64,000 nucleotides of DNA, from contig NZ_ATXG01000009.1 of NCBI RefSeq assembly GCF_000421565.1, positions 94,913 through 158,912 on the forward strand, in the 5' to 3' direction. The position numbers were made by a program, and so were the translations under genes. The notes below the pieces were generated by a model that saw only the letters and a program-made list of their open reading frames with translations, ran no database searches and was not told the origin of the DNA. The stretch is from Agromyces subbeticus DSM 16689 (GTDB lineage: Bacteria > Actinomycetota > Actinomycetes > Actinomycetales > Microbacteriaceae). Positions within the stretch are counted from its first letter, which is position 1; every line of letters starts with the position of its first letter. Positions 8,462-16,412 of the stretch are shown here, piece after piece.

Positions 8462-9990
8462 CGTGCGATCGTTCCTTCGCTGCTGAATCGGGTGGCGTAG
8501 TCCATGAGGTTCTCCTGCGTGGCCTCGGCGTTGTCGAGCATCGCGGTGAGTCGACCCTCGGCCATGACCGCGATGCGGTCGGCGAGCCGGAGCACCTCGG
8601 GCAGTTCGGAGGAGATCATGATGATCGCCTTGCCCTGGTCGGCGAGCTGTCGGAGCAGTGTGTAGATCTCCTCTTTCGCCCCGACGTCGATGCCGCGGGT
8701 CGGTTCATCGAAGATGAGCACCTCGCAGTCCTTCGCGAGCCATTTCGCGATGACGACCTTCTGCTGGTTGCCGCCGGAGAGGTTCTTGACCAACTGCGCG
8801 GTCGATGGCGTCTTGATGCGGAGCTTCTCGACGTACTCGCGACCGGTCGCCTCGATGCGCGAGCCGTTCACGAATCCGAGGCCCGAGACGTAGTCGCGCA
8901 GCGAGGCCAGCACGATGTTCTCCCGCACGCTGCGCTCGAGCAGCACGCCGAGCTGCTTCCGGTCCTCTGAGAGATAGCCGATGCCGTGACGGGCCGCCTC
9001 GGCGGGGTTCGAGATGTTCACCGCCCGCCCGTGCACGAGGATCTCGCCCGATTCGATGCGATCGGCGCCGACGATCGCGCGGGCGACCTCGGTGCGGCCG
9101 GCCCCCATGAGCCCGGCGAAGCCGAGGATCTCGCCGGCCCGCACGTCGAAGCCGACATCGCGCAGCAGGTTTCGCGTCGTCAGGCCGCGCACCGAGAGCA
9201 CGGGCTCCCCGCTCGCCGCCGCCGATGCAGGGCGCTGTTCGCCGACGATCTCGCGACCCACCATCAGCGAGATGATCTCGCGCGGTTCCGTCTCGGCCGT
9301 GATTCGCGTGCCGACGTATCGGCCGTCGCGAAGCACCGTGATGCGATCGGAGATGCGTGCGAGTTCCTCCATGCGGTGCGAGATGTAGATGACGCCGGTT
9401 TCCGGTGTGCGGAAGCGGCGGATCAGCTCGAACAGCACGTCGACCTCGGTGTCGTTCAGGGCGGCCGTCGGTTCGTCCATGATGAGCACCTTCGCGTCGA
9501 ACGAGAGCGCCTTGGCGATCTCCACCATCTGCTGACGCGCGACGGTCAGGCGCTCGACGGGTTCCGACGGGTCGAGCGCGAGCCCGAGCCGGTCGAAGAG
9601 GTCTTGAGCGCGGCGATTGAGCGCGCGCTCATCGAGGAAGATGCCGCCGGTTCGGCGCTCGCGGCCGATGAAGATGTTCTGCGCGACCGTGAGGTCGGAC
9701 ATGAGGTTGAACTCCTGGTGGATGATCGAGATGCCGAGTTCCTGCGCGTGCCGAGGGCCCTCGATCACGAGTTCTTCGCCGTTCAGGCGGAAGATGCCGG
9801 CGTCGGGGGTGTAGATGCCGGCGAGCAGCTTCATCAGCGTCGACTTGCCGGCCCCGTTCTCGCCCACGAGCGCGAGCACCTCGCCGTGTCGCAGTTCGAG
9901 TTGCACATCGGCGAGGGCCTGCACGCCGGGGAACCCCTTGCTGACCCCCTCGATGTCGAGCAGCGACGTGGCGGCCTCGACGGCGCTCAT
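8458..9990 (-). CDS. sugar ABC transporter ATPase, RbsA type (two nucleotide-binding domains)
   Basis: A 510-residue tandem ABC ATPase. The first domain has a full Walker A (GENGAGKST, about residues 43-51), the DEPTAALND Walker B region and a Q-loop. The second domain has the degenerate Walker A GLMGAGRTE that is normal for RbsA proteins, then the signature LSGGNQQK and Walker B in VLIFDEPTRGIDVGAK. It powers import of a monosaccharide through the adjacent permease. Four-base overlaps link it to both the fucU gene before it and the permease gene after it. This type is distinct from the MalFG-type system at 20148-23390. Confidence 0.95.
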   Translation of the reverse strand: MSAVEAATSLLDIEGVSKGFPGVQALADVQLELRHGEVLALVGENGAGKSTLMKLLAGIYTPDAGIFRLNGEELVIEGPRHAQELGISIIHQEFNLMSDLTVAQNIFIGRERRTGGIFLDERALNRRAQDLFDRLGLALDPSEPVERLTVARQQMVEIAKALSFDAKVLIMDEPTAALNDTEVDVLFELIRRFRTPETGVIYISHRMEELARISDRITVLRDGRYVGTRITAETEPREIISLMVGREIVGEQRPASAAASGEPVLSVRGLTTRNLLRDVGFDVRAGEILGFAGLMGAGRTEVARAIVGADRIESGEILVHGRAVNISNPAEAARHGIGYLSEDRKQLGVLLERSVRENIVLASLRDYVSGLGFVNGSRIEATGREYVEKLRIKTPSTAQLVKNLSGGNQQKVVIAKWLAKDCEVLIFDEPTRGIDVGAKEEIYTLLRQLADQGKAIIMISSELPEVLRLADRIAVMAEGRLTAMLDNAEATQENLMDYATRFSSEGTIAR

Positions 9991-10430
9991 CGTGCTGCTC
10001 CCGTCGGCGTGTACTCGTTCACGACGCCCTTGCGGAGCACGACGTTGCCGTAGGGTCGCAGCTCGCCCGTGCGAACGACGAGTTGCGCAGCGGTCGCCCG
10101 GTCGTAGAACGCGAATCTCTCGAGCTGCTCGACCCGATCGGCGGTGGTGTCGGCTGCTGCGATGAGTTCGTGCTGCACCGCCGACCGCACTCCGTGTTCG
10201 GCAGCCATGAGCAGCACCGAAGGTCCTTCATGGGCGTCGAGCGGAAGAACAGTGCGGATCGCACCGACGACCTCGGCGGCCGCGAGGGCGGGCGCCTCGA
10301 TGACGAGTGCGCCGACGCGGTGCGCCGGAAAGTTCGCGTCGGCGACGACGAGTTCGTCGCCGTGACCGAGCCGATCGAGCGCGGCCAGCAACTGGCCGCC
10401 GAGGATCGGGTGGATGCCACTCAGCACGTG
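9987..10430 (-). CDS. fucU: RbsD/FucU family sugar mutarotase, L-fucose mutarotase type
   Basis: A 147-residue protein of the RbsD/FucU fold, which interconverts sugar anomers. The N-terminal HPILGGQLLAALDRLGHGDE and VVADANFPAHRV are typical of FucU, with the catalytic-type His in HPIL. The C-terminus NVVLRKGVV is also conserved. The GTG start was chosen because GAGAGG sits just upstream and the family begins at this point; an upstream in-frame ATG at 10472 falls inside a palindromic operator. It is the first gene of the ABC transporter operon and overlaps the ATPase gene by four bases. L-fucose and D-arabinose share the same configuration at C2 to C4, so both are possible substrates. Confidence 0.85.
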   Translation of the reverse strand, partial: HVLSGIHPILGGQLLAALDRLGHGDELVVADANFPAHRVGALVIEAPALAAAEVVGAIRTVLPLDAHEGPSVLLMAAEHGVRSAVQHELIAAADTTADRVEQLERFAFYDRATAAQLVVRTGELRPYGNVVLRKGVVNEYTPTGAAR

Positions 10431-10453
10431 CGCCTCTCTTCCTTGAGATTTCG

Positions 10454-10474
10454 GGATGAGTGTACTACTCATCC
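10454..10474. promoter_or_regulatory. palindromic operator upstream of fucU
   Basis: A perfect inverted repeat with 8-base arms GGATGAGT and ACTCATCC around GTACT. It lies 24 bases before the fucU GTG, at the start of the presumed transcript, where a bound protein would block the operon. It overlaps the shared 12-mer at 10471. Which regulator binds is not known. Confidence 0.6.
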
Positions 10475-10540
10475 GATGTTTCGTCCGGTATTGCTCGAAA
10501 TTGTTGCTGAATTGTCTTCAAAGTACCGAAAACATCAGAT
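10471..10540. promoter_or_regulatory. pair of ATCYGATGTYTC-type sites flanking the fucU promoter region
   Basis: ATCCGATGTTTC lies on the plus strand at 10471-10482 and ATCTGATGTTTT on the minus strand at 10529-10540, facing each other across an AT-richer stretch that must hold the promoter of the transporter operon. The distal copy overlaps the stop codon of the hydrolase gene. The same motif occurs at the gntR and fuconate dehydratase promoters. Confidence 0.5.
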
Positions 10541-11386
10541 CCCTCCGACCGAGTACACGCGCTCCGCGGTGCCGCCGAGGACCGCGGCGCGCTCCTCGGG
10601 AGCGAGTACGTCGATGCATCCGCTCATGACCGCCCACGTCGGCTGGTAGCCACCGTGCGGTATCGACATCGGCCAGTCGCCGCCGTACATCAACCGATCG
10701 GGCCCGAATGCGTCGAGCCCGAGCTCCCAGAGCCGCCCGATCGTCTCGGCGTCGAACGGAACGCCCGGAAGGTGCAGCCCCGAGAACTTCGCAACGGTGT
10801 TCGGCAGCGCCGCGACCGATTCGAGTTCGGTGCGCCAGGCATCGAAGTCGTCACGACCGACGGGCGGCTTCGCGAAGTGGTCGATCACCACGGTGAGCTG
10901 CGGGATCGCCCGGGCGAGATCGCCCGCGGCACGAAGATGACGCGGCCACGCGTCGGGCACATCGAAGGCGAGCCCGCGATGCGCGACCTCGGCGAGCGAG
11001 GCACGCACCTCGGGCAGGTCGAGGAAGTCGCTCCGCGGGTCGTCGTGCACGAGATGACGGATGCCGCGGAGCGCGGGTTCGCCGTCGAGCAGGTCGAGCG
11101 CGGCGAACGCGGCTGCGCGATCGTCGAGCGGGACCCAGCCGACAACACCCGCCACCCAGTCGTGGCGGGCGGCGACGTCGAGCATGAAACGAGTATCGGC
11201 GAGCGAGTCCTCGGCCTGCACGAGAATCGCGGCGTCGATCCCGGCGGCGTCGAGCTCCGCCCGCGCCTGGGCCGGCCCGAAGTCCGCATCGAGCGCACCG
11301 AGCTCCGGCGTGATCCACGCGTAGTCGCTCACGGCGCGATCCCACAGGTGCAGGTGCGCGTCGATCGTGCGGATGGCGCCGGTCAC
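10535..11386 (-). CDS. amidohydrolase family lactonase, probable L-fuconolactone hydrolase
   Basis: A 283-residue TIM-barrel metal hydrolase (Amidohydro_2). The N-terminal metal motif is IDAHLHLW (His11, His13), a further histidine lies in VIDHFAKPP, and the C-terminal aspartate in MYGGDWPM (Asp237). Relatives hydrolyse sugar lactones, including L-fuconolactone and L-rhamnonolactone. The GTG start overlaps the stop of the aldose dehydrogenase gene by four bases (GTGA). In the pathway it opens the lactone made by that dehydrogenase and supplies the acid to the dehydratase. It ends the three-gene minus-strand operon. Confidence 0.85.
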   Translation of the reverse strand: MTGAIRTIDAHLHLWDRAVSDYAWITPELGALDADFGPAQARAELDAAGIDAAILVQAEDSLADTRFMLDVAARHDWVAGVVGWVPLDDRAAAFAALDLLDGEPALRGIRHLVHDDPRSDFLDLPEVRASLAEVAHRGLAFDVPDAWPRHLRAAGDLARAIPQLTVVIDHFAKPPVGRDDFDAWRTELESVAALPNTVAKFSGLHLPGVPFDAETIGRLWELGLDAFGPDRLMYGGDWPMSIPHGGYQPTWAVMSGCIDVLAPEERAAVLGGTAERVYSVGGI

Positions 11387-12351
11387 GGGATGAGCCCCGT
11401 TTCGTGCAGTCGAGACCAGAGGCCGTCGGGCAGCGACGCGTGGATGCGGGCGACGTTCTCGGCGATGTCGGCCGGGCGAGCCGATCCGACGACGACCGAT
11501 CGCACGGCGGGATGCCGCAGCGGATACTGCAGCGCTGCAACCGGAAGGTCGACGCCCTCGGCGCGGCAGACGTCGGCGAGTCTCGTCGCGCGGGCCAGCA
11601 CCTCCGGCGGCACTGCGCCGTAGTTGTACCGGCCGTTCGCGGCGGGCTGGTCGGTGGCGAGCAGGCCCGAGTTGAAGACGGCGGCGGCGACCACACCAAC
11701 ACCCCGGGCTTCGCAGAGCGGCAGCAGTTCCGCGAGCGCCGGCTGCTCGAGCAGCGTGTAGCGCCCGGCGATCATCACGAGGTCGAGTTCGCCCTCGTGC
11801 ACGGCGCGTGCCGCGGCATCCGCGTCGTTGGTGCCGATGCCGATGGCACCGACGATGCCTTCGTCGCGCAGCTTCGCAAGCGCGGGCAGCCCCTCGTCGA
11901 TCCCGCGATCGAGGTCGTACGCATCCGGGTCGTGCAGATACGCGATATCGATGCGGTCGAGCCGCAGTCGCTCGAGCGAATCTTCGATGCTCCGGCGGAT
12001 GCCTGCCTCGCTCGGATCGAAGCGTCGCACCGTGCGGTCCGGCACCGCGAAGTCGAAGGCCAGGTCGTCGCCGCCCGCGAAGTCGGGATTCGGGTCGAGG
12101 AGCCGGCCCACCTTGGTCGAGATCACGAATTCCTCGCGCGGCTTGTCGGCGAGGAAGGCCCCGAGGCGCTCCTCGGAGAGGCCGAGCCCGTAGTGCGGCG
12201 CGGTGTCGAAGTAGCGGATGCCGCCGTCCCACGCCGAGGCGAGCGCGGCATGCGACTGTGCATCACTCACCTCGCGGTAGAGGTTGCCGACCGAGGCCGC
12301 GCCGTAGCCGAGCGGCCCGAGCCGCTCGGCGGTGGTGACGTCTGCCGTCAT
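11383..12351 (-). CDS. aldo/keto reductase family L-fucose (D-threo-aldose) 1-dehydrogenase
   Basis: A 322-residue aldo/keto reductase. The family motif [18 protein letters not shown] holds the catalytic Asp and Tyr; the Lys lies in ISTKVGR and the His in IAYLHDPD. The C-terminal NADP(H) site includes [11 protein letters not shown]. This subgroup contains D-threo-aldose 1-dehydrogenase, which oxidises L-fucose, D-arabinose and L-xylose to lactones. The ATG overlaps the stop of the dehydratase gene by four bases. Gene order (dehydratase, dehydrogenase, lactonase) gives the first three steps of the non-phosphorylating L-fucose pathway. Confidence 0.87.
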   Translation of the reverse strand: MTADVTTAERLGPLGYGAASVGNLYREVSDAQSHAALASAWDGGIRYFDTAPHYGLGLSEERLGAFLADKPREEFVISTKVGRLLDPNPDFAGGDDLAFDFAVPDRTVRRFDPSEAGIRRSIEDSLERLRLDRIDIAYLHDPDAYDLDRGIDEGLPALAKLRDEGIVGAIGIGTNDADAAARAVHEGELDLVMIAGRYTLLEQPALAELLPLCEARGVGVVAAAVFNSGLLATDQPAANGRYNYGAVPPEVLARATRLADVCRAEGVDLPVAALQYPLRHPAVRSVVVGSARPADIAENVARIHASLPDGLWSRLHETGLIP

Positions 12352-13652
12352 GCCGACACCTCGCCGACGTGCGCGCCGCGCCAGGTGTACTCGTCGATGG
12401 ATGCCGCGTACATCTCGGTGCCTGCGCCCGGCGCGGTGGGCGTGACGTAGCGGCCGCGGCGCACGACGGCCGGCGTCACGAAGTGCTCGTGGAGGTGGTC
12501 GACGAATTCGATCATGCGCCCTTCCATCGTGCCCGAAAGCGCGACGTAGTCGAACATCGAGAGATGCTGCACGGCTTCGCAGAGCCCGACGCCGCCCGCG
12601 TGCGGGCAGACGGGCACGCCGAACCTGGCGGCGAGCAGCAGGTTGGCGATGTTCTCGTTGACGCCGCCCACACGTGTGGCATCGATCTGCATGACGTCCA
12701 TACCGCCGGCCTGGAGGAGTTGCTTGAAGACGATGCGGTTCTGCACGTGCTCGCCGGTCGCCACCTTGATCGGTGCGACTCCGCGGGCGATCGCCGCATG
12801 ACCGAGGATGTCGTCGGGGCTCGTGGGCTCTTCGATCCACTCCACGTCGAACTCGGCGAGCGCCTTGACCCATTCGATCGCCGCATCGACGTCCCACCGC
12901 TGGTTCGCGTCGATGGCGATCGGGAACCCGTCGCCGACGGCGGCGCGAGCGATGCCGAGACGACGGATGTCGTCGGCGAGATCGGCGCCGACCTTGAGCT
13001 TGATCTGCGGATACCCCTCGGCGACCGCTTCACGGCAGAGCCGATCGAGCTTCTCGTCGGAGTAGCCGAGCCAGCCCGGTGTGGTCGTGTACGCGGGGTA
13101 GCCGATCTCGAGGAGCTCGGCCGTGCGCTCGGCACGGCCGGGCTCGGCAGCGCGGAACATCTGCAGGGCTTCGGCGGGGGTGATCGCGTCGCTGAGGTAG
13201 CGGAAGTCGACGAGAGCGACGAGCTGCTCGGGAGAGAGCTCGGCGAGCAGGCGCCACAACGGCAGCCCGGCGCGCTTGGCCTTGAGGTCCCAGAGCGCGT
13301 TGATCGCGGCACCGATCGCCATGTGCATGACGCCCTTCTCGGGGCCGAGCCAGCGCAGCTGCGAATCGTGGGCGAGCAATCGCCAGGCCGCGCCCATGTC
13401 GTCGAGCAGCGCTTCGACGTCATGGCCGAGCAGGTGTGCGCGAAGGGCGTCGAGGGCCGCCACCTCGACGTCGTTGCCACGGCCGATCGTGAAGACGAAC
13501 GCGTGACCTTCGAGACCGTCATTCGCATCGGTGCGGATCGTGAGGTACGCCGCCGAGTAGTCGGGGTCGGGGTTCATCGCGTCCGACCCGTCGAGTTCGA
13601 GGGAGGTGGGGAAGCGGATGTCCCGGGTATCAACGCTGACGATGATGCTCAT
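12348..13652 (-). CDS. L-fuconate dehydratase, enolase superfamily
   Basis: A 434-residue enolase superfamily protein. It removes water from L-fuconate to give 2-keto-3-deoxy-L-fuconate. The catalytic set is complete and falls at positions that match, as I recall them, the studied Xanthomonas enzyme: Lys218 and Lys220 (IKLKVG), metal ligands Asp248, Glu274 and Glu301, and His351 in [11 protein letters not shown]. The ATG has AAAGGA eight bases upstream. It leads the minus-strand operon and has the best promoter in the window, TTGACA-18-TATGCT. Acceptance of D-arabinonate is possible because the stereocentres near the reaction site are the same. Confidence 0.95.
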   Translation of the reverse strand: MSIIVSVDTRDIRFPTSLELDGSDAMNPDPDYSAAYLTIRTDANDGLEGHAFVFTIGRGNDVEVAALDALRAHLLGHDVEALLDDMGAAWRLLAHDSQLRWLGPEKGVMHMAIGAAINALWDLKAKRAGLPLWRLLAELSPEQLVALVDFRYLSDAITPAEALQMFRAAEPGRAERTAELLEIGYPAYTTTPGWLGYSDEKLDRLCREAVAEGYPQIKLKVGADLADDIRRLGIARAAVGDGFPIAIDANQRWDVDAAIEWVKALAEFDVEWIEEPTSPDDILGHAAIARGVAPIKVATGEHVQNRIVFKQLLQAGGMDVMQIDATRVGGVNENIANLLLAARFGVPVCPHAGGVGLCEAVQHLSMFDYVALSGTMEGRMIEFVDHLHEHFVTPAVVRRGRYVTPTAPGAGTEMYAASIDEYTWRGAHVGEVSA

Positions 13653-13674
13653 GAGGTCCTTTCGTGGCATCCCG

Positions 13675-13704
13675 AGCATAAACATCCGATGTCTCTTGTG
13701 TCAA
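13675..13704 (-). promoter_or_regulatory. promoter of the fuconate dehydratase operon with an operator in the spacer
   Basis: On the minus strand TTGACA (13699-13704) and TATGCT (13675-13680) are 18 bases apart. The spacer holds the 11-base palindrome ACATCCGATGT (13682-13692), part of the 12-mer ATCCGATGTCTC shared with the gntR and fucU promoters. A repressor here would block polymerase directly. Confidence 0.7.
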
Positions 13705-13799
13705 CCGCGGCCAGATGTGCAAGAATCTGTCTGATTCCGCCTGCGCCCCAGCCAGAGTTCAGATGTTCCTGCGGCGCAGACCCGATGGAGAGGACCAGC

Positions 13800-14648
13800 A
13801 TGAGATTCGCCCGGCTCGGCAACGTCGGCACAGAGATCCCCGTTCTCCTCGACCGCGATCGCGCGCTCGACCTGCGGGCGATCACCGACGACATCGACGG
13901 CGCCTTCCTGAGCGGCGATGGCATCCAACGTGCCCGCGCCGCCGGCGCCGCCGGGGAGCTGCCCGAAGTGCCGGGGGCCGCGAACCTGCGCATCGGCGCT
14001 CCGATCGCCCGGCCGTCGGCCGTCTACTGCGTCGGCATGAATTACGCGGCGCATGCAGCAGAATCGGGCTCCGAGCCGCCGAAGCAGATCGTCATGTTCA
14101 TGAAGGCCCCGAACACGGTGGTGGGCCCGTACGACGACGTCGCGATCCCCCGCGGCAGCGAGAAGACCGATTGGGAGGTCGAACTCGGCATCGTGATCGG
14201 GGCGCGTGCGAGCTACCTCGACTCCCCCGCCGAGGCGCGGGCGCACATCGCAGGTTACGTCGTGGTGAACGACCTCTCCGAGCGCGACTGGCAGATCGCC
14301 GTGTCGGGCGGCCAATGGTCGAAGGGCAAGAGCGCGCCCGGGTTCTGCCCGATCGGCCCGTGGCTCTCGACCGACGACGAGCTCGACGCCGACGACGTGC
14401 GGCTGCGGAGCTTCGTCAACGGCGAGCCGCGACAGGACTCGCGCACGAGCGACCTCATCTTCGACATCGACACGATCGTCTGGACGCTCAGCCAGTACCT
14501 CACGCTCGAGCCCGGGGATCTCGTGCTCACCGGCACCCCAGAGGGCGTGGCGTTGTCGGGCCGGTTCCCGTACCTCTCCGCCGGCGACGTCGTCGAGCTC
14601 GAGATCGACGGTCTCGGGCGCCAGCGTCAGAACTACGTCTCCGCCTGA
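13800..14648 (+). CDS. fumarylacetoacetate hydrolase family protein, probable 2,4-diketo-3-deoxy-L-fuconate hydrolase
   Basis: A 282-residue FAH-fold protein. The conserved core includes AVYCVGMNYAAHAAE, the metal ligand region WEVELGIVIG, VVNDLSERDWQ, and LTGTPEGVALS. Family members cleave carbon-carbon bonds of beta-diketo acids with a divalent metal. In the non-phosphorylating L-fucose route this enzyme splits 2,4-diketo-3-deoxy-L-fuconate into pyruvate and L-lactate. GGAGAGGA lies a few bases before the ATG. It is divergent from the dehydratase operon and is followed 16 bases later by the SDR that would make its substrate. Confidence 0.85.
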   Translation: MRFARLGNVGTEIPVLLDRDRALDLRAITDDIDGAFLSGDGIQRARAAGAAGELPEVPGAANLRIGAPIARPSAVYCVGMNYAAHAAESGSEPPKQIVMFMKAPNTVVGPYDDVAIPRGSEKTDWEVELGIVIGARASYLDSPAEARAHIAGYVVVNDLSERDWQIAVSGGQWSKGKSAPGFCPIGPWLSTDDELDADDVRLRSFVNGEPRQDSRTSDLIFDIDTIVWTLSQYLTLEPGDLVLTGTPEGVALSGRFPYLSAGDVVELEIDGLGRQRQNYVSA

Positions 14649-14664
14649 CCCGAAAGGACACCTC

Positions 14665-15423
14665 ATGAGCAGCGAATTCAGCGGCCTCGTCGCGATCGTC
14701 ACCGGCGGAGCATCCGGAATCGGCGACGCCATCGCGGCACGACTCCAGCAGGGCGGCGCCCGGGTCGCCGTCTTCGATCTGCAACCGGATGCCGCGGCGC
14801 ACGCCGACCTGGCGGTCGCGGTCGACGTGGCCGACGACGAAAGCGTACGCGCCGGCGTCGAGCGGGTCGCGACCGAACTCGGGCGCATCGACATCGTCGT
14901 GAACAATGCCGGCATCGGCGCCCAGGGCACGATCGAATCGAACCCCGATGCCGAGTGGCACCGGGTCTTCGACATCAACGTGCTCGGCATGGTGCGGGTG
15001 GCCCGAGCGGCGTTGCCCTACCTCCGTCACTCCCCGTCAGCGGCGATCGTCAACACCGCCTCGATCGCGGCGACGGCCGGCCTCCCCGAGCGCGCGCTGT
15101 ACTCCGCGAGCAAGGGCGCGGTCGCCGCGCTCACCCGGGCGATGGCCGCCGACCACTTGCGCGAAGGCATCCGGGTCAACGCCGTCAACCCCGGCACCGC
15201 CGACACTCCGTGGATCGGCAGGCTGCTCGATTCCGCTGCCGACCCGGCCGCCGAGCGCGCCGCTCTCGAGGCACGCCAGCCGCACGGCCGTCTCGTCTCC
15301 GCCGACGAGGTGGCCGGTGCGGTCGCCTATCTCGCGAGTCCCATCTCGGGGTCGACCACCGGGGTCTCACTCGCGGTCGACGGCGGCATGCAGGAATTGC
15401 GGCTGCGTCCGGCCGCGAAGTAG
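14665..15423 (+). CDS. SDR family oxidoreductase, probable 2-keto-3-deoxy-L-fuconate 4-dehydrogenase
   Basis: A 252-residue classical short-chain dehydrogenase. The dinucleotide motif is TGGASGIG (residues 13-20), then the NNAG motif (VVNNAGIG), a catalytic Ser in IVNTASIAA and the YSASK active site. Asp at the end of the second strand (VFDLQ) suggests NAD preference. By position, between FAH-fold genes in a fucose-type cluster, it would oxidise 2-keto-3-deoxy-L-fuconate to the 2,4-diketo acid. AAGGA lies just before the ATG. The exact substrate is inferred from neighbours. Confidence 0.85.
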   Translation: MSSEFSGLVAIVTGGASGIGDAIAARLQQGGARVAVFDLQPDAAAHADLAVAVDVADDESVRAGVERVATELGRIDIVVNNAGIGAQGTIESNPDAEWHRVFDINVLGMVRVARAALPYLRHSPSAAIVNTASIAATAGLPERALYSASKGAVAALTRAMAADHLREGIRVNAVNPGTADTPWIGRLLDSAADPAAERAALEARQPHGRLVSADEVAGAVAYLASPISGSTTGVSLAVDGGMQELRLRPAAK

Positions 15424-15477
15424 CGCCGACCGCGCCGGCCCGTTTGTCGACGCGGCGGTGCCTGGAGCGAGCTTCGT

Positions 15478-15492
15478 TGTACATCGTGCACA
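15478..15492. promoter_or_regulatory. near-palindrome upstream of the second FAH gene
   Basis: TGTACA-TCG-TGCACA, with one mismatch between the arms, lies 34 bases before the GTG and just upstream of the TAGCCT box (15515-15520). TGTACA-like dyads are common targets of FCD-type GntR proteins. The regulator is not known. Confidence 0.4.
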
Positions 15493-15526
15493 GCGAGATC
15501 GCGCGGCGGCCCGATAGCCTGAAGAG

Positions 15527-16402
15527 GTGAAGTTCGCGCACCTGAGAGTCGAAGGCCAGTCCACCCCTCGACTCGCGGCGGTGATCGCCGAGCACGCGAT
15601 CTTCCTCGATGACCACATGCAGCAGCCTCCGCGCGATCTGCAGGACCTCATCGAGCGAGGGGCAGACGGGCTCGCCGAGGTGCGCGAGATCGTCGACCGC
15701 GCGATCGACGCCGGCGCCGAGACTACCCCGGTGGCCGACCTCCGGCACTCGTCGGCCGTGCTGCGTCCGGCGCAGGTCATCGCGATCGGGGCGAACTACG
15801 CGGCGCACGCCTCGGAGCTGAAGCTCCGCTCCGAGACGGCCATGACGATCTTCTCGCTCTGGCCGAACTCGCTCAGCGGTCATGGCGCCACGACGACCTG
15901 GCCCGACGACCTCACCACGCAGGTCGACTACGAGGCCGAACTCGGCGTCATCATCGGTCGCCCGGCTCGCGGCGTGCACGTGCGCGACGCGCTCGACTAC
16001 GTGTGGGGCTACACCGTCGTCAACGACATCACGGCCCGCGACCTGCAATTCAGCGAGGCGCAGTGGTCGCGATGCAAGTCGTTCGACGGCTTCACCCCGA
16101 CGGGCCCGGTCGTCGTGACGGCCGACGAGATCGCCGACCCGCAAGACCTGTGGCTGACCACGAACCTCGACGGCCGAATTCTGCAAGACGCGTCGACGGG
16201 CGAGATGGTGCGCGGGGTGGCCGAGATCATCTCGTATCTCTCGCGCTCGGCGACGATCCCGGCCGGCACGCTCATCTCAACCGGCAGCCCGGGCGGCGCC
16301 GGCTACTCGCGTAACCCGCAGGTCTTCCTGCGCGACGGCTCGACGGTCACCGTCTCGATCGGCGGCATCGGCTCGCTCACCACGCACTGCCGCGTGGTCT
16401 AG
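15527..16402 (+). CDS. fumarylacetoacetate hydrolase family protein
   Basis: A 291-residue second FAH-fold protein. The core is conserved: VIAIGANYAAHASE, the metal region VDYEAELGVIIG, VVNDITARDLQ and STGSPGGAGYS, where most homologues have TGTPEGV. It differs from the other FAH protein by an N-terminal domain of about 80 residues. Such proteins act on 2,4-diketo acids or related compounds; the substrate here is not clear. The GTG start lies exactly six bases after TAGCCT, so the gene is leaderless and has its own promoter. It ends convergent with aspA, with ten bases between the stops. Confidence 0.8.
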   Translation: MKFAHLRVEGQSTPRLAAVIAEHAIFLDDHMQQPPRDLQDLIERGADGLAEVREIVDRAIDAGAETTPVADLRHSSAVLRPAQVIAIGANYAAHASELKLRSETAMTIFSLWPNSLSGHGATTTWPDDLTTQVDYEAELGVIIGRPARGVHVRDALDYVWGYTVVNDITARDLQFSEAQWSRCKSFDGFTPTGPVVVTADEIADPQDLWLTTNLDGRILQDASTGEMVRGVAEIISYLSRSATIPAGTLISTGSPGGAGYSRNPQVFLRDGSTVTVSIGGIGSLTTHCRVV

Positions 16403-16412
16403 CTCGCGGCAC

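Noticed and set aside
10431..10472. An upstream ATG start for fucU
   Set aside because: It lies inside a palindromic operator and adds residues not seen in the family; the GTG at 10430 has a good ribosome site.
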